A stretch of DNA of 64,000 bases from Diatrype stigma. Lineage: Eukaryota; Ascomycota; Sordariomycetes; Xylariales; Diatrypaceae. The position numbers were made by a program, and so were the translations under genes. The stretch is from NCBI GenBank assembly GCA_022225965.2, contig JAKJXP020000083.1:124001-188000 (forward strand). The letters are read 5' to 3'. Below, in pieces: positions 37,320 to 49,129 of this stretch. Below the pieces are notes generated by a model that saw nothing but the letters and a program-made list of their open reading frames with translations, had not been told where the DNA came from and searched no databases. The stretch's first letter is position 1, and each line of letters opens with the position of its first letter.

Positions 37320-38023
37320 GGTTGGGGAGAAGACTGGTAAGTGGTCTAGGTCCTGTGGTTTTGTTTGCGGGTAGGTATGTGTGCAGTTAAATCGCCGTGT
37401 ATTTCAACAGTGATGCCGCCCTGTTGTAATGTAGTTAGGTAGGTAGTAAGTACCTCCCTTAGTTCGTATGCTCCAGCTATGATGCTATAATTATGAAATC
37501 ATGGAAGTTCAAAAAAGTTGACGAATGCTAGGTGGGGCTTCATGGCGGGGTAATTCCGTACGGTCGTACACTTAGTGCATCGAACCAGGGGGTCCATGTA
37601 AGTTATCAAGGTTATGCAACTCTAAACGCGCTCTAAAGTAATCTACGTTCCAAATGCGGTAACTTCTTAGCAACTCAAAAGTTAAAACTGGCCTTATTCG
37701 TCTTAATAAGTGAGCAGGCACTGTACCTGGCCCCTGGGTGATCAATTCGTACATACACGCCCTTTGACTCATTTCCTAGCGGGCTTGACGAAACATCTTT
37801 ATCTTTATAAGTGCAGTCAGTGGTTGTTGGAGCTTCAGGTTCCTTCATACGTCCGCCCCTTTTCCGCCAAAATATTATTTCTTAAACCTTTCCTCGCTCA
37901 CGTTGGTTAGGTGAGACGGGACACATACGAAGTTCTTGGATTCTCTTTGGGCCTTGTGTCAGCGCACCCCTCACTCGCCTCCCTCTCCCTAGCAATATAC
38001 TTTACCCACCTACCTACTTAACA
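37320..38023. promoter_or_regulatory. Divergent intergenic region HYPK / DAHP synthase
   Basis: About 0.7 kb that holds both promoters. The plus-strand leader just before 38024 contains CACCTACCTACTTAACA. No specific regulator site recognised. Confidence 0.5.
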
Positions 38024-39829
38024 ATGGCCGGCTCCCCAGCCACCAACGGCGGCACCGGCACCGGCACCGGCACCGGCGACTGGACGCCGGGCTCGTGGCG
38101 GTCGCGACCGATCCGGCAGTGCCCGACGTACCCGGGGTCGGCGGCGGAAGCGGAAGCGGGGCTGCGGCGGGCGACGGCGGAGCTGGGGCAGCTGCCGCCG
38201 CTGGTGCACGCGCGGGAGGTGGAGCGGCTGAAGGCGAGCCTGCGGGACGTGGCGCGGGGCGAGGCCTTCCTGCTGCAGGGGGGCGACTGCGCCGAGCTGT
38301 TCGACTACTGCCGCGCCGACGCCATCGAGTCCAAGGTCAAGCTGCTGCTGCAGATGAGCCTCGTGCTCGTCTGGGGCGCCGACCGCCGCGTCGTCCGCAT
38401 CGCCCGCCTCGCCGGCCAGTACGCCAAGCCCCGCTCCAGCCCCTCCGAGGTCGTCACCCTGCCCGGAACCGGCGAGAAGCGCGAGGTCCCGTCCTTCCGC
38501 GGCGATATCCTGAATGGGTTCCGCCTGGAGGATCGGGAGCTCGATCCGCAGAGGCTTGTTAAGTACGTGTTTGTGCTGTGTTGTGTTGTGCTATCTATCT
38601 TTATGCACCGGATCTTGCCGAAGAACCGACTTTTACCCCTATTTACAAAAAAGGGAAACAACATATTTGATATGCAAATGACAGACACTGAAACTAGCAT
38701 AACTAACTTCCTCCGCAGGGCGTACAACCACTCGGCGGCGACGCTGAACTACGTGCGGGCGGCGCTCGCAGCCGGGCTCGCGGACCTGCACCGGCCGCTA
38801 GACTGGAGCCTGGGCCACGTCAACGACCCGGCGCTCAAGGCCAAGTACACCGAGGCGGTGCGGTTCCTGCGCGACATGCTGCGCTTCATGCACACCATCG
38901 GCGCCGACCGGAGCCCCAAGCTTGACACCGTCGACCTGTACACGAGCCACGAGGGCTTGCTGCTGGAGTACGAGCAGAGCCTGACGCGGCTGATGGAGAA
39001 CCCGACGCCTTACCACTCCGCTTTGGATACTACTACCACTACTACTGCTACTAACGACAATAATGACAAAAATCATGATAATGAGAACGGGAGCAGGAAC
39101 GGGGGTGGGGTTGCCGGTGCTGGTATCAGTGGGGGCAAGCGCACCGAGTACTACGACACATCGGCGCACTTCCTCTGGATCGGCGACCGGACGCGGCAGC
39201 TAGACGGCGCGCACGTGGAGTTCTTCCGGGGCGTCGCGAACCCGATCGGGGTCAAGGTGGGGCCGACGACGACGACCTCGGACCTGCTGGGCCTGCTGCG
39301 GGCGCTCAACCCCTCGCGCGAGCCGGGCAAGGTGACGCTGATCACGCGGTACGGGGCGAGCCGGGTCGGCGAGCTGCTTCCCGCGCACGTGGCGGCGGTC
39401 GAGGCGAGCGAGTTCGGCTCCCGCAGCGGCGGCGAAGGCGGCGGAGGAGGGATCGTGGTGTGGCAGTGCGACCCGATGCACGGCAACACGCGGACGACGG
39501 CCGAGGGGATCAAGACGCGGCGGTTCGGCGACATCCTGGCGGAGCTGCGCGAGACGCTGGCGGTGCACGCGCGCCTGGGCACGTACCTCGGCGGCGTGCA
39601 CCTCGAGCTGACGGGCGACGCCGTCACCGAGTGCACCGGCGGCAGCGGCGGGCCCGACGACGCCGACCTCAGCACCAACTACACCTCCTTCTGCGACCCC
39701 CGCCTCAACGAGAAGCAGGCCCTCGAGCTCGCCTTCCTCATCGCCGACCACTACCGCCAGCAGCGCGGCGAGGGCGAGGGCGAGGGCGAGGGCGGGGATA
39801 AAGGTGGTGTCGCACCGCCGGCGGAGTAG
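38024..39829 (+). CDS. Class II DAHP synthase (shikimate pathway entry)
   Basis: Condenses phosphoenolpyruvate and erythrose 4-phosphate to DAHP (EC 2.5.1.54), the first step to aromatic amino acids. It is the plant/Mycobacterium-type (class II) enzyme found in fungi beside class I forms. Exons 38024-38562 and 38719-39829 give 549 residues. Seen: WTPGSWRSRPIRQCPTYP at the N-terminus, FLLQGGDCAELF, RIARLAGQYAKPRSSP, SFRGDILNG, the conserved YTSHEGLLLEYE, FLWIGDRTRQLDGAHVEFFRG, PIGVKVGPT, VVWQCDPMHGNT and GGVHLELTGDAVTEC. A Thr/Asn/Gly-rich insertion sits between PTPYHSAL and KRTEYYDTSAHF, and the C-terminus has a GEGEGEGG tail. The 156-nt intron is a multiple of three and has no stop in frame, so retention would give a 601-residue protein. 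Confidence 0.94.
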   Translation: MAGSPATNGGTGTGTGTGDWTPGSWRSRPIRQCPTYPGSAAEAEAGLRRATAELGQLPPLVHAREVERLKASLRDVARGEAFLLQGGDCAELFDYCRADAIESKVKLLLQMSLVLVWGADRRVVRIARLAGQYAKPRSSPSEVVTLPGTGEKREVPSFRGDILNGFRLEDRELDPQRLVKYVFVLCCVVLSIFMHRILPKNRLLPLFTKKGNNIFDMQMTDTETSITNFLRRAYNHSAATLNYVRAALAAGLADLHRPLDWSLGHVNDPALKAKYTEAVRFLRDMLRFMHTIGADRSPKLDTVDLYTSHEGLLLEYEQSLTRLMENPTPYHSALDTTTTTTATNDNNDKNHDNENGSRNGGGVAGAGISGGKRTEYYDTSAHFLWIGDRTRQLDGAHVEFFRGVANPIGVKVGPTTTTSDLLGLLRALNPSREPGKVTLITRYGASRVGELLPAHVAAVEASEFGSRSGGEGGGGGIVVWQCDPMHGNTRTTAEGIKTRRFGDILAELRETLAVHARLGTYLGGVHLELTGDAVTECTGGSGGPDDADLSTNYTSFCDPRLNEKQALELAFLIADHYRQQRGEGEGEGEGGDKGGVAPPAE

Positions 39830-40955
39830 GCATTACCTACGGCAGTAGAGCAGTGGCGGTGGCAACAACGATACCTAGTAGAAGCAGTAGAAGAAAACGA
39901 ATCTCTGGAAAAGAGACGTCGAAAATGTTATGTACAATATAGAACCTAGGTAGGCAGTACAGAGACTCGAGAGGGGTATAGAGTCTGCGGTTTTCAGCCG
40001 TTTTGTTATGAGTTAAGAAGCACACGAATGAAAATCTAAGACAGAAAAGTCAAATCACGAGAGAAAGGTCTATCAAAACGTTATGAACTTGTGTGGTATT
40101 CAATATATAGTATAAGTCGTCGTAATTCTGAAGGCGAGGCGAGGCGGTGCTACGATGGCTCTCACTCATCCTATTCCTTCCTTGTTGATGGGGCGATAGA
40201 AGCTGTAACTCCCGCTCGTGCATCCGGCTTTTATGTACACACACGCGCACACGACACACACAACCAGTCTAGAGTTTTTTGCACACAAATCTGTGGCGAG
40301 GGAAACCCTCTGTCCCCTCCCCCGTGCCCATGCATTACTAGTAAGTATAGCTTTCCATCCGCCACACCTGCCGCCCGCCAACCACCGTGCCCCCCAATCC
40401 TCCAAGCTCCATCCTCGATGAACCTCGATCCTCTTCCCTATTGATAGCCGATAGCAATGCATGCCTCCCTTCCCGCTTCCCGCTCCTCTACCCCCTCCTC
40501 GACGCTGTGAGGAAAGGGGGGGACCGCCGCCCCCCTCCCTCGATCCGAGAAAAGCAAAAAGCAAGCAAAGTTATAAGCAAGTATAAACAACCCGCCAAAC
40601 CTTGCCTTCTTTCCCCGGCAACGCCTTTCCAAGAAAAAATAGACCAAAAATGAAGAGAAAGGAAGGGAAAAAAGAAAGAGAAGAAAGAAGTCTACAAATG
40701 CATAGATATAGATGCACCGTCGTATGATATCATCAAATGTGGCCCCTTATGATACAAGCAAGACCTTTCATAAACCCCAACGCGAAGGCTTTTTTTGGGC
40801 GCCCCCTTCTCCGAATGCGAAGGGAAGGAAGAAGCAAAGATGAGGAGAGAATGAAAAAGCAAGAGCAGCCCGTTCGGTTACCCCAAGACCAGGGGATCAA
40901 ATACCGCCCAAAAAAACGCACCATCTATAACCATGGCACCCCCCCTATGTGGAAC
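39830..40955. other. Intergenic region between convergent genes
   Basis: 3' flanks of the DAHP synthase and histidine kinase genes. Short open frames on both strands have no motif. It is purine-rich at about 40640-40690. An AACCTAGGTAGG motif lies near 39943-39954. Confidence 0.6.
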
Positions 40956-43900
40956 CTATGTGGAACCCCTGAGGTCCATCTCTAATCTTTCCACGTTCTC
41001 TTCCGTTAACGAATCCCCTTCTGGCTGCTGTAGTGGCATAGACGAGGCCTTCGCTATAGTGTTGCCCTCGGCCGCGTCCATGAGCTTGTCATCCCTGAGC
41101 TGTATCGCGAGCTCGTTGGAGTCCAGCTGTCGGTTTTGCTGTGAGTATGGGAACGTGCTCATATCGTGTGAGCCGTTTCTCGCTAGAGGTCTAGGCGTGA
41201 GCAGGTTGAGACGATCGTCCGCCTGGTGGTCTATATCACCCGCATTGGAGCGATCCTCCGGAGTCTCGGTAGCCGTGTCGAGATCGACCCCGAAAGTCGG
41301 TATCTCGGAGCTGGAACAGTGCTCAGCAGATTCGGAACAATCTGATGCTGACACTTTCGTGGATTCTCTAGACGGAGCAGGCCGGCGGCCGATCTTACTC
41401 CATCTCACCAACATCTTCTCCAGTATCCTACTCTTTACCGGTTTGGCCAGATAGTCGTCCATGCCTGCTTTCTTACACTTTTCTCTATCTCCTTGGATAG
41501 CCGAGGCCGTCATGGCCAGGATAGGAACATCGTTTACGTATGATTTGTACGGCACGTGATGCCGTAGTATGTGTGTGCATTTGTACCCATCAATCACGGG
41601 CATTTGGACGTCCATGAGGATGATATCGGGCTTGGGCGACTTGCCCGCACGACAGGATTGGAGGTAGTCGAGCGCCTCTCTTCCATTCCACGCTGCGGAA
41701 ACATTGAAACCCAACTTCTTGATGGTTTTGGTCGCAATCTGTTGGTTGATGGCACTGAAGGTAGCTTAGCATGGTAAGTGTATGGAGGCTTCTGGGAAAC
41801 TTACTTGTCTTCCACCACGAGAATATGGAGCTTGGATCGCTCAGAAATAGGCAAATCGTCCGGAGCCACTGAGGGCTGTGGGGATATACTGAGTGACCTC
41901 CGAGGCCGAGGAGCCATCAACCTATCTGTATTGAGATTGAGCATCTCGACAGGGACAGGCGGTGTGTTGATTACATGTTCGAATTCGGAACTATTGCATG
42001 AGACGCTCATTTCTGATCGGAGACGGTCGGGCAGAAGCCCGTTCTCGCTGGGCGAAGTTGCTTGTGGACTATGAGGCTTGTGGAACGGAATCCAGAAGGT
42101 CGCGGTCGTGCCGTTGTTGATCGAAGACTTCAGCTCGATTCTTCCATGCATGAGGTCGAGTAGATTCTTCGATATGGTCAGGCCGAGTCCCGTCCCTCCA
42201 TATTTTCGAGCTGTCGAAGGGTCGCCCTGGCTGAATGGCTGGAACAGCTTCCTGAGGACATCCTCTTCGATACCAATACCGGTGTCCTCTATCACAAACT
42301 TGATCTCAATCGTATCATTCGTCTCTTTCTCCTTCCACACCGAGAAGTTTACGTGACCATTGCTAGTGAACTTGATACTATTCGTGAGCAAATTGGTAAT
42401 GATCTGCCGTACTCGGCCGGGATCTCCGAGGACAACAAGGCCGTTCGCGATATCCGATGATGTGTCAGATCGGAATGCCAGGTTTTTCCTTTGGGCTGCA
42501 AAACTCAACATCTTGGCGACATCCTGTACCACTACCGAGAGCGAAAACTGAACCTCCTCGATGTCAAGCCTTCCAGACTCCACCTTGGAAAAATCTAGGA
42601 TGTCGTTGATAACCGTCAAAAGCGCATTCGCTGACCGGATGATGTTCTCCGCATACTCCCGCTGCTCGTCATCTAGCGGTAAGTCGGTAAGAAGCTCCGC
42701 CATTCCAATCACTCCGGTGATCGGGGTTCGAATCTCGTGGGACATCTGGGCATGTCAGCAACAGGTTACATAACAAGGGTACGGTATAACATACGTTGGC
42801 TAGAAATTGGCTCTTCAAACGACTGGCTTCCTTCGCTGCCGCTTCGTTGGCCACTAGCTGTCGTTTTTCTTTGGCTTGCACCTTGAGATCCTTCTCCTTA
42901 GCCTTTAGTTCGGAAACGTCCATGATTATGCCAATGACCCCGACAACATCAGGTGCTGCAGGCTGATTGTTTAGTGTCTTCTCTTCCAGCATGGGAAGAA
43001 ACCTGGTGCGGAAAGACCGTTCATCTACACTTCGGTTAGCATCTTTACTGTTCCCGCTAATGCGGTTTCGTTGGAACAAAACTCACTTATATCGTGCTCA
43101 AGAACGGTACCTCCTGGTTCTTTGCCGGAGAGCAATTCGTTAACCGGCGTCAGGAAGCCCGGCACGTCACTTTGTGGCAACTGAAGATTCAAGTCGTTGA
43201 AGACGTGGTCGACATCTAGTCCAATGTAGCGTTGCAAATCCCCGCGGGACTCGTTGGGAGTGCAGTCATTTTCCCCGTCCATGATTAGTGCCCCCTCCAG
43301 CATGGTTACCTTACGTTCCCGGTCAACGGAGAAGATGGTTGTCTGCGCGTGTCTGAGAACTTGCTGGAGCTCGTCCCGAGTTCGTTTTGCGTCCACCTTC
43401 GCCTCGAGTGTCTCGTGCACGTCGGTGCAGGTGCCGAACCACTTCTCTATCTTGCCAGTACGCTTATTCTTCAGAGGCAAAGCTCTTCCTAACATCCACC
43501 TCCATTCCCCTTCTTTACTCAGACAACGATACTCAGTCGCGTACGGATCCCCCGTCTCCAAGCAGTGTTTCCATCTTCGCTCGGTTTCTGGCATATCATC
43601 CGGGTGGAAGGGGTGCTTCCAACCCAAGCCTAACGATTCTTCTGGCAGCAAGCCGGTGTAGTCATACCATCTGTTGTTAAAGAAGTCATGCATACCGTCA
43701 GGGGCCGTCGTCCATACCATCTGCGGCATAGTGTCGCATATGAGCCTAAACCTCTCATCGTCTGCTTCTTTTATTTGGGTGATTTCCTGGGTCAAGTGCG
43801 TTACATCTCGGCAGGTGATCACCCCTGCGATGAACTCGCCAGTTTCATCGTCCGTGATAACTTCTCCGAGGATATCGTACACCTTTCTCGAATTGGTGCT

Positions 43901-45331
43901 TCTGATATGGGTGCCGACTCTAACCCCAGAAAACGGGGTTTGCTCTCTTAAAAGAACCGCTAGCGGGTTTTCGGACGGATCGATTTTCCTTGTGAATGTA
44001 TCATCCCACACATCCCATATATTCAATAGGTCTTGCCCGTCGAGACATTCGGTGCCGGTCGTTTCACTGAATAGCCTTCGCGCCGCACTGTTCAATACAG
44101 GCGAACTTCCATCCTTCCACATGGCTAGGATAGGCATTTCGGTACTGTCCAAGAGAGCGTCTTTGATAATAGTCATCTTTTGAAGAGATGACGGCGTGTT
44201 GGATTGGAGCAAGCGAGGGGGAGGACCCATTGGTGGAAACGGGCTTGTCGATATGGAGACGGCAGCCGGGCTGAGGCCAACACTTGGGGAATTTGAACAC
44301 TGGCTTGAGCATACGGATGGCGGGCTCGACCGAGGTATGGTTTTCCGCTCCGCGGCCTCGAGTGTCCAAGACCGAGCAACGGATATTCGGGGCCCGGGCA
44401 GGTGAGGAGCCACGGACTCGGCATTGGTGAACGCTAGAGTATAGTAGATCTGGCCATCTTCAATCTCCCATATAGTGATGATCATCTTCGCAAGCGTTTG
44501 GTGGTCGGACGTCTTCGAGTTCGGTACAGTTGTCCTGTCAACGCCACGGGCAAGAACTACGACGTTGACAGCAGAGTCTGAGGCTGGTTTGCCCGGACTC
44601 CCGCCTGCACCGCTCGACGCGGGATCGGTAACTTTGGGGACGGTGTTGCATTCCTGGGTGCCGAGCTTTACGATGGAAGGCTCGGCTACATGTTTCGTGC
44701 CCACTTCAGCGATCAACTCGTCGAAGAAAGAGTCCCAAGAAATCCAGACTGGTCTGCCGTCCTGAAGCATGTCAATACCAACTTGAGATAAGGTCTGTCC
44801 TCGGAGCTTGTCGGTAAAGCTCGGCTCATCCTGTTGAAAATCGTGGGTGTCATCGCCGGCCATGCCGAGCATCCTCCCCATAGCATCGTTTGCTAGCACG
44901 ACAGTTTTCAGATTGTTCAGCACCAGTACCGGCACAGGTAAGAACTGCAAGGCAGTGAAAGCAAGCTGGCCGGGAGAAAGCATCGGCATAGATAACCGGA
45001 AAGGACTTTCGGAGCCGCTCCTTTTTCCTGGGGACGTCACATCCGGAGCACATGGCACAACAGGGGTAGAATCGCCGTCCACAACCGGAGCAGAGGCGCC
45101 ATTGCTCGATTTGTTGGACGCAGCGTCGTCAATTGCAGGGCGTGGCGTAGGCCCTACGAGACCCCCCTCGACTAAAGCCTCCTGGCTAGACAACGGCAAC
45201 GAACACGCTGCATCCTCCTCGGTCTCGGTTCGTTGCACCTGCTGCTTCTGCTGGTCTACAATCGGCTCGAAGCTCGTGGGGTCGAAATCGGTCGTCGATC
45301 GGGCATGACTCGAAGCACTAGGAGATGTCAT
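40956..45331 (-). CDS. Hybrid histidine kinase with multiple PAS domains
   Basis: Predicted cytosolic two-component sensor that autophosphorylates on His and passes phosphate to its own receiver domain, then to a phosphotransfer protein. Four exons, 45331-43087, 43024-42795, 42745-41805 and 41754-40956, give 1404 residues. After a disordered N-terminus come four PAS-like segments, beginning near FLPVPVLVLNNLKT, LLDSTEMPILAMWKDG, FRLICDTMPQMVWTTAPDG (with a clear PAC end KWFGTCTDVHE) and HAQTTIFSVDRERK. A coiled coil (SELKAKEKDLKVQAKEKRQ) leads to MSHEIRTPITGVIGM with the phospho-His. ATPase motifs are NLLTNSIKFTS (N box), EDTGIGIEED and GGTGLGL. The receiver domain has VVEDN, the phospho-Asp in DIILMDVQMP and DYLAKPVK. 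There is no membrane segment. I could not place it firmly in a numbered fungal kinase group. Confidence 0.93.
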
Positions 45332-45571
45332 GACGCCAAGCGAGACGGCACTGACGGCAAGGGAAGGGCGGTATACGCTGGAGGAGTCATATGCGTGATG
45401 GAGCGTGAAGAATTCTGGTCGATCGGATCTCTAAGACAAGAAGATGGAAAATGGAAGATGGGCAGATTGTACGGTTCAGATCTGTAGTGGTTGACAGGGC
45501 TGACTGGCGAGCTAGGGAGGGCTAGTCAGGGTGGTGGTAGGGCATGTAGTAGGGTATGTGGTAGGTAGGTA

Positions 45572-45657
45572 GGGGAGTGGGTGGTAGGGTGGCAGGGTGG
45601 CAGGGTGGCAGGGTGTGGCAGGGTGTGGTAGGGCGGTGGTAGGGTGTGGTGGTAGGC
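45572..45657 (+). repeat. G-rich GGGTGGCA repeat with G-quadruplex potential
   Basis: At least eight GGG or longer G tracts separated by 3-7 nt, built from GGGTGGCA then GGGTGTGGCA units. It lies 240-330 nt upstream of the kinase start codon; the G-rich strand is the template strand of that gene. Confidence 0.75.
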
Positions 45658-45765
45658 CGGTAACCACTATGAGGGAGGGACTGTATGTACGTCAGAAGGG
45701 TTGGCACGTCAGTGAACGACAGTTGAGCAAAAACGGGTAGTGATTGGAAATATACTAGTCTAGCT

Positions 45766-45810
45766 GATGGCAATGGCAATGGCTACGGCTATGGCTATGG
45801 TTATGGCAGG
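45766..45810. repeat. ATGGCA/ATGGCT hexamer repeat
   Basis: Seven degenerate six-base units. It shares the core GGCTATGGTTATGGCA with the repeat in RIC8 intron 4 (24232-24260). Confidence 0.75.
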
Positions 45811-46983
45811 TACGGTAATAGGCAAACCTCACACCATACACCATCAGACCATACACCACACCTAGGTATACACTACCTACCCACTCACCTAGTGACGATG
45901 TCTGCGTCGTGGTGTAGTAGCAATATGTAGGGTCTCGAGCTCGGAGAGACACTACCCGGGTCGCTAGACAAGCTAAGACCTGGCCTAGCCGCCTAGGTAA
46001 GCCCTTTCCGCTTGCAACGCAAATTGTGTGATAGTTGGCTTGCGGCTTGCGGCTTGGTACTACCCAGGTAGGTAGCAACCAGGAATGCTAGCCTATGGCT
46101 CTCTTAACGTACCTGACTGCCGGGTTTATGTCTCACTCATACGGGTAGTTCTTGTCATTAGTGCACCGGAGCAGCTAAGGCATAGTCATGTATTACACGT
46201 TGAGGGGGAAGTATGAATGTATGCAGGTATGTAGGTATGTAAGCTCGTGAACTCGTACAGTAAACTGGTAGGGTAGTAGGTGTTAGGTGGTAGTATCGTG
46301 GGCACAGGCACGAGGCACAATGAACAGGAGGCGGTCAGGACGTGGTGGTGCGAAGGAGTACAGTATGTAGGGTAACCACATGTAGGTACTGTGTAGGAGC
46401 CCCTGTATGTAAGCAGGTAAGGTAGTTTAATACGTTTAATACCTGTGTAAGGCGCCTAGGTAGTGGTGTAGGGGACTTTTCCCTCTTGAACTAATTACCT
46501 ACCTGTGTATGTCCACCCTAACTACTAGTACTACTACACACATAATCAGTCGGTTCTTCTATGTAAGAGGTTAGCAGGTTAGGTAGGCATGCAGGTTTTG
46601 TTTTCACAATGACCGATGAAGTTAAGTTCGCAAGAGGCTCCAAAAGTCCTGAGTGCTCGATCAATCAGCAAATGCTGTGATCCCATCGCTAACCCCATGC
46701 AGATGGGAGCAGGTAGGCTAGGATGGTTACAATACCTATATGTATGTATGTACATACCTAGGTAGGAAGAGGCGCTGTTCCGTCGGCATATGCTACGCTG
46801 CTATACCACCACTAATGGTAGCCCATGCAGGGTCCTCCACAAGACGTGACTTATCGACGAGGTAAGGTAAGAGCGGGGAGGTTAGGTATGCCTATGCCGT
46901 ATCTGGCTGTCTGGGTATCTGGGTATCTGGGCTATCTGGTGTCTGCAGGCGGTCATCAGGTAGTTATCGGGACACGAAAAGCG

Positions 46984-47052
46984 ACCTAGCCAGCCTAGCA
47001 CTCCTCTAACACCCCTCTAGCACCCCCCTAGCCTCCCTAGCACTCCCACGGC
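46984..47052. repeat. Decayed C-rich CTAGCAC repeat
   Basis: Degenerate units of 10-13 nt (CCTAGCACTCC, TCTAACACCCC, TCTAGCACCCC and similar) in non-coding DNA. Confidence 0.55.
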
Positions 47053-49129
47053 CTTGGGGGCAGCCCTGGGCTTGCCTGGCGTGCCTGGTAGCACGAGCGA
47101 CGTCAAGGTGAAGCTTGCTGACGGACTGTACTGACCGTTTCTTTGCCTTTCCAACGATTGCAGCGACTACCCAGTCGTCCCGACTTAGTTAGGGCGGCAC
47201 AGCCCCCCCTGGCCGACTCGCAAGGCTTGGCAGCTTGGCTTACCAAGATGACGCGCCAATGCGTGCTGTGCAGAGGTGTGGGGCATGGCATGGGGACAAG
47301 GGGGGGCCTGGCGATCAGATACTCGGAATTGTCGATCTGGAAAAGGCGATGGCCAATTGGTATAAACCACTCAAGCAATGGCTGTCAGAAAGGTGTCATT
47401 GTACATATGATTGGGGGACAGTTATTGAATATGCATGTAATTTGGTACTATGTTATGTGGTATCGTATTACAGCACGTTGATATTCCATCAGCTTACCAG
47501 CGAATGTCACCGTTGCATTTCCGTCACCTTATATAATCATAGACTTCCAAACCTGCCATCTTCATAGGTTCATACATGTAGGTATGTATGAGTTGTATTA
47601 TTCAATGTTGGCCTATGTCTCTTGCTCCGCCGTCCCGGCAGTATATTGCTAATCACCTCCGGAGTTGACTTTGATACTGCGAGGGTTTGTCCCTATTTAC
47701 TTATTCGTACATATGACTTGTTTTACTTGTATAATCAATCGTATTAGATACTTATATAAAATGCATCGGGTAGCCGGTAAACTCCAACGTTCTATTTTGA
47801 TTCAGAGTTCGAAACAAAAGGGATATATCCACCTGTTTACCCACAGGGAAGATAATAGACTATGCAACTATGTATAAAGGCAATAGCAGCTGCTCGGTTC
47901 CAATACCACCATACCTTATTTCGATTTCCCCCTGTGACGTAGGCGTTATGTAACCATGCAGACCAGCTGGGATTTCTTGAATTGGAAGGATGCGGCATGG
48001 GGCCAGAGACTTGCAACAACTTGCAACTACGAAGTACATAGGATCCCTAACTCCAAGGAAGGTTCCTACAAGCAACCATATTCACTGCATACCAACGTAG
48101 CAAAATGATCTAGGAATCCCAAACGAAGCTGTATAGGAATGATAGGTTACCATGTGTGACCAGTGCTACAACCCCTAACCATGTATCTACACCAATTGGC
48201 GCAACTAGGTATTGGTGAGTAGGTATATAACTAACAAGGCTACATGAGCATGAAGCTCAAGGCGGCACAGATCAGCATGCCCATTTGCTCCATTTCGTCC
48301 CCCTCTTCAGCTTCCTCCGGCATGCAAAGGCATTCATTCGCTCAACGGAACACGGTGTCAAGGCATGGCATGGGCCCGATAACCGCGCTTGGCCGTTTTA
48401 ACTGTTCCCCCGTCCCGGCCGCAAGGCTACTTTACCTTAGGTAGGTGTGTAGGTCCCTACGCAGGTGGGGGCTTGCGGGTTCAGACTACCGCTAGAACAG
48501 GGGTCCAGCTTCAGGATATCTGCGCTGTCGTCGCCGACTGGCGCTCGTCCGCCCTGCTTAAACCTGGGGTACCACCGTAGTAGGTTAGAATGAGGTCCTT
48601 ATAATAATACTCCAATAATACTGCTGATATGGAGATATGGAGATATGAACGTGTGAATATATGAGGCACGAGAAGGGGAGCAGAATACTTTGTAGGATAG
48701 ACTCGAAAACGGCGCCTGGATAGATCGAATATGACCCTGGATTTTGTTTCCTACCTGGTGCAGGACGGGCTACATACTGTACATACATCGGACTAGCCAT
48801 CATCTAGTGCGGGATATGTAGAAATTTTCTCGGTTCACGATAGTTTTGGCCCTGCCCTCGTGGGTCGACTGTGACGTCATATTCGTCATGGCCCCATGTG
48901 CAAACTATACTTCTGGTAGCTCAAGTAGCGATTTGATAGAGTAAAAATGACTCTATTGGGGCATCTCCAACGTGTTTTCTGTCCGCCGCTGCCCTGCTGT
49001 CGCAGCTTCTAACTCACAAAGCCGAAAGGGCAACGTGACACAGTCGCAAATGATTACGTTTGGGTATCGGTAAAATATACATCGTTCTATCATCCGCGAA
49101 GGGGTGTTCTCATTTAGAGCTTTCCTTCA

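Larger units (their letters stand above)
45332..49129. other. Long intergenic region (3.8 kb) upstream of the histidine kinase gene
   Basis: No gene seen on either strand; the longest open frames are short and motif-free. The part nearest 45331 must hold the promoter and leader of the kinase gene. It contains a GGG-rich block (45572-45657), an ATGGCA-type hexamer repeat (45766-45810), GTATGTAGG-type repeats around 46200-46470, a decayed C-rich repeat (46984-47052) and several CCTAGG palindromes. Confidence 0.6.

Noticed and set aside
39151..39751. Minus-strand open frames over the DAHP synthase gene
   Set aside because: Antisense shadows of a conserved enzyme in GC-rich DNA; low-complexity translation.
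42715..42745. tRNA-like GGTTCGAATC
   Set aside because: It lies in the HEIRTP codons of the histidine kinase and is coincidental.
46140..47580. Several short open frames in the large intergenic region
   Set aside because: None has a motif, intron signals or fungal codon bias; they overlap simple repeats.
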